This document shows, piece after piece, positions 16,733 to 24,951 of a DNA stretch of 64,000 bases. A model generated the notes under the pieces. That model saw nothing but the letters and a program-made list of their open reading frames with translations, made no database searches and was not told the DNA's origin. Made by a program: the position numbers and the translations under genes. Positions within the stretch are counted from its first letter, which is position 1, and each line of letters opens with the position of its first letter. Source of the stretch: Salsipaludibacter sp963735045 (GTDB lineage: Bacteria > Actinomycetota > Nitriliruptoria > Nitriliruptorales > Nitriliruptoraceae); the NCBI GenBank assembly GCA_963735045.1, contig CAVTIZ010000003.1, positions 930,001 through 994,000 on the forward strand. The letters run 5' to 3'.

Positions 16733-18573
16733 GTCAGCACCTCCTCCATGCCCGTGGCCAGCAGCCGGGCGTAGCGGCTGTCGCGGTCGGCCGCGAGGGT
16801 GACGCGGTCGCCGAACTCGACCACCCGTCCGGCCTCCATCACCGCGACGTCGTCGGCGCGATGCAGCGTGTGGAGGCGGTGGGCGATGATGATCCCGGTC
16901 CGTCCCGCCAGCAGGCCGTCGATCGCGCGTTCCAACCAGCCCTCGGTGGCCGGGTCCAGCCGCGACGATGCCTCGTCGAGCACGACCAGCCCGGGGTCTC
17001 GCAGGAACACCCGGGTGAAGGCCAGCAACTGGGCCTGCCCGGCCGAGACCCCGACCCCGCTGCCGCCCAACGGCGTGTCCAGCCCGTCCGGCAGGCCGGC
17101 CAGCCACTCGTCGAGCCCGAGCAGGGCGATGGCCTCGTGCAGGTCGGCGTCGGCGACGGTCGGGTCGAAGAAGGTCAGGTTGTCCCGGACGGTGGCCCGG
17201 AACAGCTGGACGTCCTGGGTGACCATGGCCACGCGGTCGCGCAGGTCCGCGGCGTCGCTGGCGGCCACGCCACCGAGGCGCACGGTCCCGACGTCGGGGT
17301 CGTACAGCCGGGTCGCCAACCGGGCCAGGGTCGACTTGCCGGAGCCGGTCCGCCCCAGGATGCCCAGCACCCGGCCCGGGGCGATGGCCAGGTCGATGTC
17401 GTGGAGCACCCGCGTCGGAGCGCCACCCGCCAGGTCGGTGTCGTCGCCGTCGTGGGATCGCGGGTCGTCGGGTCGGGCGTCTGGTTGGTCGTCGAGTCGG
17501 TCGTCTGGGGCGGCGTCGACGTAGGCGAAGCCGACCCGGTCGAAGGCCACCGACAGCGGTCCCTGCGGCAGCAGCGTCGACCCCGATTCCGGCAGGGCCG
17601 ACGGGGTGTCCAGCAGTTCGCCGACCCTGGCGATGGCGGCGCCGGCCTTCTGCAGGTCCTGCATCTGCTCGCGGATCTGGTGGAGCGGGTGGCCGATCAT
17701 CTCGGTGTAGCTGACGACGAGGAAGACGGTCCCGATCGTCAGCGTGCCGACGTCGAGCAGGCGTGCCCCGATGACGAACACCGCGACGAGCATCCCGATG
17801 CGCAGCACCTCGCTGGTGGACCACATCAGGGCCCACCCGGTCCAGCCGCGCACCTCCAGGGGCATCCATCGTCGCAGCAGGTCGGCGAAGCGTTCCTGCA
17901 TGAAGTGCCCGGCGCCGTTGGCCGCGATGTCCTCGGTGCCGTCGACCTGCTCGCCGACCTGTCCGTAGGTCTCCGCGGCGATGGCGCGGTGCGCGCGCCA
18001 CCACGGCACGGCGACCGCGTGGAGTCGGGCCATGGCCAGCAGCCCGAGTGCGAGCACGCCGACGAGCACCCCGCCCAGCAGCCACGACTCGCGCAGCAAC
18101 AGGACCGCGATGCCGGCGATCAGGACACCGTTGCCCACGACCTTGACGACCAACGCCGAGAAGAAGTTGGACAGGGCGGTGACGTCACCGTCGACACGCT
18201 CGATGAGGTGGCCGGGCGGGTGCTGCTTGTGGAAGCCCAGGTCGAGGTGCAGCACGTGGTGGGTGAGGTCCGCGCGCAGTTCGTTGGTGGCGCGCCACCC
18301 GACCTGCTCGGCCAGCCAGGTCGAGGCGACGGCCAGGCCCTGGTGGGCCAGGGCCGCGACCACGACCAGCCCCGCAAGCACCCCGAGGCTCGGTCCGGCG
18401 CCCGGGCCGGGGCCATCACCCGTGGCCTGGTCGATGATGGCTCGCAGTGCCTGTGGGATCGCCAGTTGGACGACCAGGTCGGTGGTCACCAGCACGGCGA
18501 GCACGACCACGCGCCCGCGATGGTGTCGCAGGTAGGTCGTGAGGAGGGCGAGGTAGGCCCGAACGGGAATCAT
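16729..18573 (-). CDS. ABC exporter half-transporter A
   Basis: 614 residues. Six membrane helices (about 15-310) are followed by an ATPase with Walker A GRTGSGKST, Walker B LVVLDEASS (catalytic Glu present) and H-loop IIAHRLHTL. The signature is VSAGQ rather than LSGGQ. Paired with B, this gives one competent and one degenerate ATP site, as in other heterodimeric exporters. A roughly 25-residue Asp/Arg/Pro-rich insert lies between the membrane and ATPase parts, coded by a sloppy GTCGTC-rich repeat near 17450-17515. It follows a leader peptide and hairpin (18639-18747), which suggests antibiotic-responsive control. Confidence 0.93.
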   Translation of the reverse strand: MIPVRAYLALLTTYLRHHRGRVVVLAVLVTTDLVVQLAIPQALRAIIDQATGDGPGPGAGPSLGVLAGLVVVAALAHQGLAVASTWLAEQVGWRATNELRADLTHHVLHLDLGFHKQHPPGHLIERVDGDVTALSNFFSALVVKVVGNGVLIAGIAVLLLRESWLLGGVLVGVLALGLLAMARLHAVAVPWWRAHRAIAAETYGQVGEQVDGTEDIAANGAGHFMQERFADLLRRWMPLEVRGWTGWALMWSTSEVLRIGMLVAVFVIGARLLDVGTLTIGTVFLVVSYTEMIGHPLHQIREQMQDLQKAGAAIARVGELLDTPSALPESGSTLLPQGPLSVAFDRVGFAYVDAAPDDRLDDQPDARPDDPRSHDGDDTDLAGGAPTRVLHDIDLAIAPGRVLGILGRTGSGKSTLARLATRLYDPDVGTVRLGGVAASDAADLRDRVAMVTQDVQLFRATVRDNLTFFDPTVADADLHEAIALLGLDEWLAGLPDGLDTPLGGSGVGVSAGQAQLLAFTRVFLRDPGLVVLDEASSRLDPATEGWLERAIDGLLAGRTGIIIAHRLHTLHRADDVAVMEAGRVVEFGDRVTLAADRDSRYARLLATGMEEVLT

Positions 18574-18638
18574 GGAGCTGCCTGGTCAGTGGTCGCCCGA
18601 GACGGGGCGGACGGGGTGTCGCTGCGGCGATGACGGTG

Positions 18639-18660
18639 GGGCCGCCCCGTGGGGCGGCCC
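18639..18660 (-). terminator. Terminator-like hairpin between leader peptide and ABC genes
   Basis: A perfect 10-bp stem, GGGCCGCCCC/GGGGCGGCCC, with a two-base centre, placed 21 bases after the leader peptide stop and 65 bases before the exporter start. No U-tract follows. By position it is a candidate regulated (attenuating) terminator. Confidence 0.6.
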
Positions 18661-18681
18661 GCGAGACGACGTCGGTCGGTG

Positions 18682-18747
18682 CTACCGGCGTGCGCGCAGA
18701 CGGACCGCGGGGGTGGGCACGACGACGTTGCTCGTGGACGTCGACAT
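18682..18747 (-). CDS. Leader peptide (21 aa) of the ABC exporter operon
   Basis: A short reading frame with the best Shine-Dalgarno in the region: GGAGGAG, 6 bases before ATG. The peptide begins MSTSTSNVVVPTP and ends AVRLRARR, then TAG. It is followed in order by a 10-bp GC hairpin and the two genes of a heterodimeric ABC exporter. This is the layout of ribosome-mediated attenuation, known for Bacillus bmrBCD and for actinobacterial antibiotic-resistance genes. The Arg-Leu-Arg and Arg-Ala-Arg motifs match the +X+ pattern at which macrolide-bound ribosomes stall. Sequence and layout are seen; the regulatory role is inferred. Confidence 0.7.
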   Translation of the reverse strand: MSTSTSNVVVPTPAVRLRARR

Positions 18748-18798
18748 GAACCACTCCTCCGGGTCGCGAGGTGACCAGGCAGGTCACACGGCTCTCGG

Positions 18799-18828
18799 AC
18801 TGTCGCGCAGGACCCGTCGACCTGTCAA
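18799..18828 (-). promoter_or_regulatory. Candidate promoter of the leader/ABC operon
   Basis: A perfect TTGACA (18823-18828, minus strand) is followed after 18 bases by GACAGT, a weak -10. Transcription would start near 18792, about 45 nt before the leader peptide ATG. Confidence 0.45.
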
Positions 18829-19202
18829 GGCCCTTGGTGCGCCTCGCGCACGCCGCGCCTGGTCGCCGATCGTCATGCGAGGCGACGGCGTGCGGGTTGC
18901 GTCGACTGGGAGTACGGCCGCCCGACGCCATCCGGGGGTGGGTCGACGTCGACGTCGACGTCGACCCTCGGGACATCGGCGCCGAGCCTCGGGCTCCGGC
19001 GGGCGGGCCTCGGCGTGAGGATTCGACCGTGTCGGTCCACTCGAGGACCTGGTGCGGGGAGACCTCGGTGCTGTCCTCCCACGAGTCGTGCGGCGATCGC
19101 CACGCGGGGGCGGGGTGGCGGGGGTCCGATCCGGACGATTCACTGGGTCGTCCCGCGAGCACCAGGAGTCTGGACGTGGCACGTGGTTGGGGTGGCGACT
19201 CC
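18829..19202. other. Intergenic region with GTCGAC repeat
   Basis: No gene is supported between the exporter promoter and the DUF1992 gene. It contains a 24-bp run of four GTCGAC units (18942-18965), which is fully self-complementary and could extrude or bind a dimeric protein. No RNA gene was recognised. Confidence 0.5.
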
Positions 19203-19655
19203 ATGGAGGGCTACGTGGAGCGCCTGATCCGCGAGGCGCAGGGTCGCGGCGAGTTCGACGACCCCGCGGGCTCCGGACGGCCGATCGCCGACCTGGATCG
19301 TCCCCACGACGAGAACTGGTGGATCCGGCGCACGTTGCGCGAGGAGCAGTTCACCACGATCCCCCCGGCGCTGGCCCTGCGTCGCGACGTCGCGGTGGCC
19401 CGCCAGCGAATCGCGGGACTGCGCACCGAGGCGGAGGTCCGCCGCCTCGTCGAGGACCTCAACGTCCGCATCCGGCACGCCAACGCCACGATCGTCACCG
19501 GGCCCCCGTCGTCGGTGTGGCCGCTGGACGTCGATCGGGAGGTGGCCCGCTGGCGCACGGTGCGTGGCCCCGACCGGCCGTCGCCCGACCCCGTCGACCC
19601 GCAGCCCGACGCCCCGTCGCGGCGACCGCGGTGGTGGCGCCTCAGGAGTCGGTGA
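19203..19655 (+). CDS. DUF1992 (DnaJ homologue C28-type) protein
   Basis: 150 residues. The conserved block EGYVERLIREAQGRGEFDDPAGSGRPI matches the DUF1992 domain found in bacterial YhdN-like proteins and eukaryotic DNAJC28. It has no J domain, signal peptide or membrane segment, and its function is unknown. ATG 19203 was preferred; an in-frame GTG at 19176 would add nine residues. The 3' end overlaps the convergent ldhA gene by 14 bases, which leaves no room for a terminator between them. Confidence 0.8.
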   Translation: MEGYVERLIREAQGRGEFDDPAGSGRPIADLDRPHDENWWIRRTLREEQFTTIPPALALRRDVAVARQRIAGLRTEAEVRRLVEDLNVRIRHANATIVTGPPSSVWPLDVDREVARWRTVRGPDRPSPDPVDPQPDAPSRRPRWWRLRSR

Positions 19656-20748
19656 CGTCCGTGACGCCGTCGTCGGGGACCGGCGTCGGCACGTCGGGCG
19701 CGGGCACGTCGGGGGAGACCTCGTTGGGGGAGGCCGCCCCGGTCGCGATCGCCGTGGCGTTGGCCAGGGTCGTGGAGGCGATGGCGTCCAGGGCCTGGCG
19801 CGTCAGGAAGGCCTGGTGTGCGGTGACCAGCACGTTGGGGAAGGTCAACAGCCGGGAGAACACGTCGTCGGCGATGACCTGCTCGCTGCGGTCCACGAAG
19901 AACAGGTCGGCCTCCTCCTCGTAGACGTCCAGTGCCAGCGACCCGATGACGCCCGACTTCAGGCCGTCGATCACGGCACTGGTGTCGATGAGGGGCCCAC
20001 GCCCGGTGTTGACCAGCATCACGCCCGGGCGCATGTCGCGGATCGCCTCGCCGTCGACGAGGTGGTGGGTCTCGGGCGTCAGCGGGCAGTTGAGTGTGAT
20101 GAGGTCGGCGCGTGCGCGCGCCTCCTCCCACGGCACGTAGGTGACGCCGAGGTCGACCAGGTGGTCGTCGTGGGTCGGATCGACCGCCAGGACCTCGCAG
20201 CGCAGGTGCCACAGCAGGCGTGCGACCAGGGCGCCGATGCTGCCCGTCCCCACCACGGCGACCGTGGTCCCGGCCAGGTCGAAGCCCACCAGTCCCTCGA
20301 GGCTGAAGTTTCCGTCACGGACTCGGTTGTAGGCCCGGTGGATGCGTCGGTTGAGGGCGAGGACGAGCGCCAGCGTGTGCTCGGCCACCGCGTTCGGGGA
20401 GTAGGCCGGGACCCGGAGCACACGCAGCCCCAGCCGCGCCGCGGCCGCGAGGTCCACGTTGTTGAACCCGGCACACCGAAGGGCGATGCCACGGGTTCCC
20501 CCGCGGGCCAGCACCTCCAGCACCTCGGTGGACAGGTCGTCGTTGACGAACGCACACACGACCGGCGCCCCGTCGGCCAGCTCGGCCGTCGTGACGTCCA
20601 GGCGGGGGGCCAGGAACACCAGGTCGTGGCCGATGGCGGTGTTGGCAGCGGTGAACGCGGCGCGGTCGTAGGCCATCGTCGAGAACAGGCGCAGTTCGGA
20701 GGTCGTGTCCGGGCCGGCAGCAGTCCGGCCGTCGTCGGGGGGCGCCAT
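19642..20748 (-). CDS. ldhA: D-lactate dehydrogenase (2-hydroxyacid dehydrogenase)
   Basis: 368 residues. An NAD-binding Rossmann fold with VVGTGSIGALVARLL is flanked by catalytic-domain halves. The Arg of NTGRGPLID, the Glu of DVYEEEADLFF and the His of VTAHQAF form the catalytic triad. The LFFVDRS stretch after YEEE is typical of fermentative D-lactate dehydrogenases such as E. coli LdhA rather than phosphoglycerate dehydrogenases. It reduces pyruvate to D-lactate, reoxidising NADH. AGGAG lies 6 bases before the ATG. The last 25 residues are Pro/Val/Asp-rich and look disordered. Confidence 0.92.
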   Translation of the reverse strand: MAPPDDGRTAAGPDTTSELRLFSTMAYDRAAFTAANTAIGHDLVFLAPRLDVTTAELADGAPVVCAFVNDDLSTEVLEVLARGGTRGIALRCAGFNNVDLAAAARLGLRVLRVPAYSPNAVAEHTLALVLALNRRIHRAYNRVRDGNFSLEGLVGFDLAGTTVAVVGTGSIGALVARLLWHLRCEVLAVDPTHDDHLVDLGVTYVPWEEARARADLITLNCPLTPETHHLVDGEAIRDMRPGVMLVNTGRGPLIDTSAVIDGLKSGVIGSLALDVYEEEADLFFVDRSEQVIADDVFSRLLTFPNVLVTAHQAFLTRQALDAIASTTLANATAIATGAASPNEVSPDVPAPDVPTPVPDDGVTDVTDS

Positions 20749-20923
20749 GTGAACTCCTCGGTGCGTCGCCGTCGCGGGTCGCGCGCGAATGGGCCTCCCG
20801 GCGGACGCTAGTGCGCCCGCGCCGCCGGTCGCGCAGCGAGGCCTCGGCGTCGCCGCGCACGAGGTGAGGTCGGGACGGGCCGCCGAGCCCGATGCGCGTT
20901 GGGCGCGCGTGGTCGAGCCTCGA

Positions 20924-20950
20924 TGTCGAGTGCGACGACACTCGATCGTC
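20924..20950 (+). promoter_or_regulatory. Candidate ECF42-type promoter
   Basis: TGTCGA (20924-20929) and CGTC (20947-20950) are separated by 17 bases. As I recall, ECF42 target promoters have TGTCGA at -35 and CG(A/T)C at -10. Inside lies an inverted repeat, TCGAGTG-N6-CACTCGA (20926-20945). It precedes the DGPF gene, a known target class, which implies autoregulation. Confidence 0.5.
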
Positions 20951-20999
20951 TGGAGGGTGAGAGCCGGCATCGTGCCGGCACCCACACGAGGAGCCCATC

Positions 21000-21380
21000 A
21001 TGGCAACCGCGACAACGACCTACCTGCTCAGCGTCCACCACGACTACGACGCCGCGCCGCCCAGCGAGGAGGAGACCCAGCGGATGTTCGATGCCGTGGA
21101 CGAGTTCAACCACGACCTGCAGGGCTCCGGTGCCTGGGTGTTCGCCGGGGGACTGCACGCGCCCAGCAGCGCCACCACCGTCGACAACACGGGGTCGGAG
21201 GTGCTCACGACCGATGGTCCCTTCGCCGAGGCCAAGGAGGTCCTCGGTGGCTTCTGGATCATCCGCGTGGCGGACCTCGATGCCGCCCTCGAGGTCGCGG
21301 CATCGGCGTCGCAGGCGTGCGGGGGACCCGTGGAGGTCCGCCCGTTCGAGGGCGACGTCGACGGCGACGCGTCCGCATGA
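21000..21380 (+). CDS. YCII-related (DGPF) protein
   Basis: 126 residues forming one ferredoxin-like YCII domain. It contains the diagnostic TTDGPFAEAKEVLGGFWII stretch, the DGPF motif. Proteins of this type are encoded beside ECF42-group sigma factors and are usually their regulon members; their biochemical role is unknown. GAGGAG lies 7 bases before the ATG. The stop overlaps the start of the sigma factor gene (ATGA), so the two form one transcription and translation unit. Confidence 0.88.
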   Translation: MATATTTYLLSVHHDYDAAPPSEEETQRMFDAVDEFNHDLQGSGAWVFAGGLHAPSSATTVDNTGSEVLTTDGPFAEAKEVLGGFWIIRVADLDAALEVAASASQACGGPVEVRPFEGDVDGDASA

Positions 21381-22621
21381 CCCACGACGGGGTCGCCGCG
21401 GTCGAACGGGTCTTCCGCGAGGAGTCCGGCCGCGCCGTGGCGACCCTGGTCCGGTTGGTCGGCGACGTCGGCGTCGCCGAGGAGATGGTCCAGGAGGCCT
21501 TCGAGGTGGCACTGCGACGATGGCCCGTCGACGGCGTCCCACCACGGCCGGCGGCATGGATCATCACCACCGCACGCAACCGGGCGATCGACCGCCATCG
21601 TCGCGAGTCGACGCGGACGCCACGATCCATCGCCGCCGCCCTGGCACATGCGCCCCAGCAGCACGCCGACGAGGTGGAGCCGGTTCCCGACGACGAGCTC
21701 CGGCTGCTGTTCCTGTGTGCCCACCCCGCGCTGTCGTTGTCGGCCCGGGTGGCCCTGAGCCTGCGGTTGGTCGGCGGGCTGACGTCGGCCGAGATCGCGG
21801 CCGCCTTCCTGGTGCCGGAGTCGACCATGGCCCAACGGCTGGTGCGCGCCACCAGCAAGATCCGTGACGCCGCCATTCCGTACCGGGTCCCCGACCAGGC
21901 CGACCTGCCGGCGCGGCTGGACAGCGTGCTGCACACGATCTACCTCGTGTCGACCGAGGGTCACGCGGCGTCCGCTGGGGCCGACCTGGCACGGCTGGAC
22001 CTGTCGCGAGAGGCCATCCGGCTGGCCCGTCGGGTCGTCGCCCTGCTGCCCGACCAACCGGAGGCCCGCGGGCTGCTGGCGCTGGTGCTGCTGGTGGACG
22101 CCCGCCGGGCCACGCGCACCGCCGCGGACGGCACCCCCGTGCTGCTGGCCGACCAGGACCGGTCCCGGTGGGACCGGGACCGGATCGCGGAGGGTCACGC
22201 GATCGTGCGTGGCCTGCTGGCCGAGAACCGTCCCGGCCCCTACCAGCTGCAGGCCGCCATCCAGGCCGTCCACACCGACGCCACGACGGCGTCCGACACC
22301 GACTGGGGCCAGGTGCTGGCCCTCTACGACCAGCTGTGGGAGATCGCCCCGACCGACGTCGTGGCGCTCAACCGGGCGGTGGCGCTGGCCGAGGCGGGGG
22401 ACCCGGCCGGGGCCCTGGCCGTCGTGGACGACCTGGATCGCGACACCTGGCACCGCTGGCACCTCGTGCGGGGCGAACTGCTGGCCAGGACCGGGGACGC
22501 GCGGGCCGCGGCGATCGCGGTGGGCCGTGCCGCCTCGTTGGCCGACAACGACGCGGAACGGCGCTACCTGGAACGCCGCCGGCGAGCGCTCACGACGTCG
22601 GGGGACGACCGACCCGGCTGA
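21377..22621 (+). CDS. ECF sigma factor, ECF42-like, with C-terminal extension
   Basis: 414 residues. Region sigma2 spans about 10-80 (EMVQEAFEVALRRWP) and sigma4 about 115-180, with the helix-turn-helix LTSAEIAAAFLVPESTMAQRLVRA. A helical, TPR-like C-terminal domain (about 190-405, with DRDRIAEGHAIV and ALNRAVALAEAGDPAGAL) is the ECF42 feature needed for activity in studied members. No anti-sigma gene is present, again as in ECF42, where control is thought to involve the extension and the DGPF partner. It directs RNA polymerase to a small set of promoters, probably including its own. Confidence 0.88.
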   Translation: MTHDGVAAVERVFREESGRAVATLVRLVGDVGVAEEMVQEAFEVALRRWPVDGVPPRPAAWIITTARNRAIDRHRRESTRTPRSIAAALAHAPQQHADEVEPVPDDELRLLFLCAHPALSLSARVALSLRLVGGLTSAEIAAAFLVPESTMAQRLVRATSKIRDAAIPYRVPDQADLPARLDSVLHTIYLVSTEGHAASAGADLARLDLSREAIRLARRVVALLPDQPEARGLLALVLLVDARRATRTAADGTPVLLADQDRSRWDRDRIAEGHAIVRGLLAENRPGPYQLQAAIQAVHTDATTASDTDWGQVLALYDQLWEIAPTDVVALNRAVALAEAGDPAGALAVVDDLDRDTWHRWHLVRGELLARTGDARAAAIAVGRAASLADNDAERRYLERRRRALTTSGDDRPG

Positions 22622-22681
22622 CCCACCCGCGGAGTCGAGGCGAGTGGCCGGGCATGGGGGAGGGACGCGACGGCGTTGCGC

Positions 22682-23653
22682 TCAGTCGCGTGGCAGCTGG
22701 TCGGGGAGGGGCGCCAGCAGTTGCGTGATCCAGCCGGGTGTTGCCTCGCGGTCGGGGTGGTCGTCGGGGGAGCCCCCGAGCGCCCGCGCCCACGCCATGG
22801 CACGCATGACCGCCCCGAGATGGCGAGCCAGTTGCAGGTCACGGCGCAGTCGCGTCGGGTCCGCCACGTCGGACCATTCGGCCAGGTAGGCCGCCACCAG
22901 CGGGTCCAGCCCGTCCCGCAGGCCCGGGCTGTGGTGGGGGATGCTGCGCAGCGTGGCCGTCATGGTCGCGAACGGGTGGCTGACCACGGCGTCACCCCAG
23001 TCGAAGATCCGCGGTCCCGTCACGAACACGTTGTTGCCGTGCAGGTCGTCGTGCTGGATCGTGGCCGCCACCGGCGAGGCCGCCAGCTCGTCCACCCAGG
23101 CCCGCAGCTGTGGCCGCTGGCGCTCGAGGTGGTGTTCGTCGTCCGGGGTGAGGCCCCATGGGCGACCGCGTCCGACCAGTTCGTCGTCGGCCACCAGGTC
23201 GTCGAGTCGGTCGAGCAGGGCGATTCCGCGGACGTCCGGCACCCCGGCCGCGACCAGGTCGTCGGCGTGGACCTCGGCCGCGCGCTGGATGCGGGCGTAG
23301 CGGTGCAGCGCCGCGCCCCAGGTCGGGGCCACGTCGGCCCCACCCTCGAGGGTGCGCAGGACCGGCCCACCGTCGGCGAGCACCAGCCACCCACGTGCCC
23401 GGTCCGCGGCCACGACCTCCGGAACGGAACCGGGGACGAGGCCCGCGAGCGTCTCCAGCACGGCGACCTCGTGGCGACTGGCCGGATGCGTTGCCTTGAT
23501 CCACGGGCCGAGCGGGTCGACGCGACCGACCACCGACCACGGCCGGGCATGTCGCACGCTCCAGCGGACGGGGCCCAACGACTCGGCCAGCCACGCGTCG
23601 AGGTCGGCGCGCGTGGCGACGTACCAGTCCGGGACGGGTTCGGGGTCAGCCAC
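22682..23653 (-). CDS. Aminoglycoside phosphotransferase-family kinase
   Basis: 323 residues with the APH/choline kinase fold. The catalytic loop is TIQHDDLHGNNVFV (HxDxxxxN) and the metal-binding loop IFDWGDAVVSHPF. The family phosphorylates small hydroxylated molecules; there is no sequence reason to call this antibiotic resistance. The GTG at 23653 (a second GTG lies 6 bases upstream) overlaps the end of lgt by 8 bases, so it is translated with lgt. It converges on the sigma factor gene, with 60 bases between them and no clear terminator. Confidence 0.82.
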   Translation of the reverse strand: MADPEPVPDWYVATRADLDAWLAESLGPVRWSVRHARPWSVVGRVDPLGPWIKATHPASRHEVAVLETLAGLVPGSVPEVVAADRARGWLVLADGGPVLRTLEGGADVAPTWGAALHRYARIQRAAEVHADDLVAAGVPDVRGIALLDRLDDLVADDELVGRGRPWGLTPDDEHHLERQRPQLRAWVDELAASPVAATIQHDDLHGNNVFVTGPRIFDWGDAVVSHPFATMTATLRSIPHHSPGLRDGLDPLVAAYLAEWSDVADPTRLRRDLQLARHLGAVMRAMAWARALGGSPDDHPDREATPGWITQLLAPLPDQLPRD

Positions 23654-24896
23654 CGTCACCCGGTGTGGGCCGCGAGTCGGCGTCGGCGGCGGTCGAGTCC
23701 GGGTCGACGGCCACCTCGTCGTCCGCCGTGCCGTGCGCGTCCTCGTCGGCATCCTCGCGATCGGCGTCCTCGCCCGCGTCCGGGCCCGACCCCGCAGCGG
23801 CGTCCGCGTCCGGGTCCTCCTTCGGATCCTCCAGCAGGGTGACGTGGGCATCGGCGGCCGGGACGGACCGCGGGCTGCCCGGGTCGGTGGTGCGGGTGGG
23901 AACCTCGTCGTGGCCGGGCGTGGGGTCCACGCCACCGAGTTCGTCGACCCGGGACTCGGCCTGGTCCGACGACAGCACCTTGATGGTCGACGGGCGCGGT
24001 CGGGTGGCGTCCTCGGGCACCTCCTCGGCCGCGTCCTCGGCGGCCAGCGACTCGGCCCGGCGGGCGCCGGTCGCCAGCAGCCAGGACCCGAGCACGACCA
24101 GCACCAGGCAGGCCCACTGGGCACCGGTGAGGCCCAGTGCCCGGGCGTCGTAGGTGCGTGCCAGGTCGGTCACGAACCGGCCGACGCCGTACCACACCAG
24201 GAAGACGCCCGCGATCGTCCCCGGGACCAGCGGTCGGCGTCGGTCGCCCGCACGTCGCAGCAGCACCGCGAGCACGGCCAGCAGCACCAGCAGGTGGAGG
24301 AATTCGTAGAAGGCGGTGTTGTGGATCGTCTCGCCGATGGCCGGCTCCGGCTCCACGGTGCCGCCACCCCGGTAGGTCATGCCGAGGAAGAAGTCCGTCG
24401 GCCCACCGAAGTGTTCGCCCACGGCCATGCAGCCCAGGCGTCCGATGGCCAGGCCGACGGTCAGCCCGATCGCGGTGCCGTCCAGCAGCACCCAGCGCTC
24501 CCGGCGTCGCCACCGTTCCCGGGACCACCACCAGCCGGCCACGGTGCCGAACAGCAGTCCCCCGGAGAACTGCACGCCTCCCTCCCAGACGGCGATCACG
24601 TCCAACGGGGTCTCGATCGCCTCGAGGTGGGACAACACCCACGTCAGGCGGGCCCCGACCAGCCCCACGATCGCCACCTTGGTGGCCAGGTTCGTGTACT
24701 CGTCCGGGTCGATTCCCCGGGCACCGACGTAGCGGGCGCCGACGGCGGCGCCCACGACGATCCCCAGCGCGACCAGCAGGCCGAAGGTCCGGATCGTCAC
24801 CGGTCCCACCTGGAAGTCCGGGAAGGTGTGGTACGGCACGGCAGCGAGCAGCGTCACGGAAATGGCCTCGAGGGGATGGCGGAGCCGGCAGATCAC
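23646..24896 (-). CDS. lgt: Prolipoprotein diacylglyceryl transferase with long acidic tail
   Basis: 416 residues. Seven membrane segments occupy about 15-290. The Lgt signature appears in a variant form, IGRLGCMAVGEHFGG, where most members have GRIGNFINGE. It transfers diacylglycerol to the lipobox cysteine of prolipoproteins at the outer face of the cell membrane. The last 130 residues form a cytoplasmic Asp/Glu/Ala/Pro-rich tail, as in several actinobacterial Lgt proteins. The GTG at 24896 was used; a GTG at 24857 is an alternative. The signature variation makes catalytic competence slightly less certain. Confidence 0.85.
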   Translation of the reverse strand: MICRLRHPLEAISVTLLAAVPYHTFPDFQVGPVTIRTFGLLVALGIVVGAAVGARYVGARGIDPDEYTNLATKVAIVGLVGARLTWVLSHLEAIETPLDVIAVWEGGVQFSGGLLFGTVAGWWWSRERWRRRERWVLLDGTAIGLTVGLAIGRLGCMAVGEHFGGPTDFFLGMTYRGGGTVEPEPAIGETIHNTAFYEFLHLLVLLAVLAVLLRRAGDRRRPLVPGTIAGVFLVWYGVGRFVTDLARTYDARALGLTGAQWACLVLVVLGSWLLATGARRAESLAAEDAAEEVPEDATRPRPSTIKVLSSDQAESRVDELGGVDPTPGHDEVPTRTTDPGSPRSVPAADAHVTLLEDPKEDPDADAAAGSGPDAGEDADREDADEDAHGTADDEVAVDPDSTAADADSRPTPGDGG

Positions 24897-24951
24897 CGAC
24901 CTTCACGCCCCCAGCATGCCCGACCCCCGCACCCCCTGCCGACCACCCCCA

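Noticed and set aside
15083..18633. Long plus-strand open frames across the ABC exporter genes
   Set aside because: Antisense shadows, rich in Gln/His/Gly and with no conserved motif; the minus strand codes two full ABC half-transporters.
22682..23653. Aminoglycoside resistance gene
   Set aside because: Only the broad APH fold is supported; the gene is coupled to lgt and has no resistance-island context.
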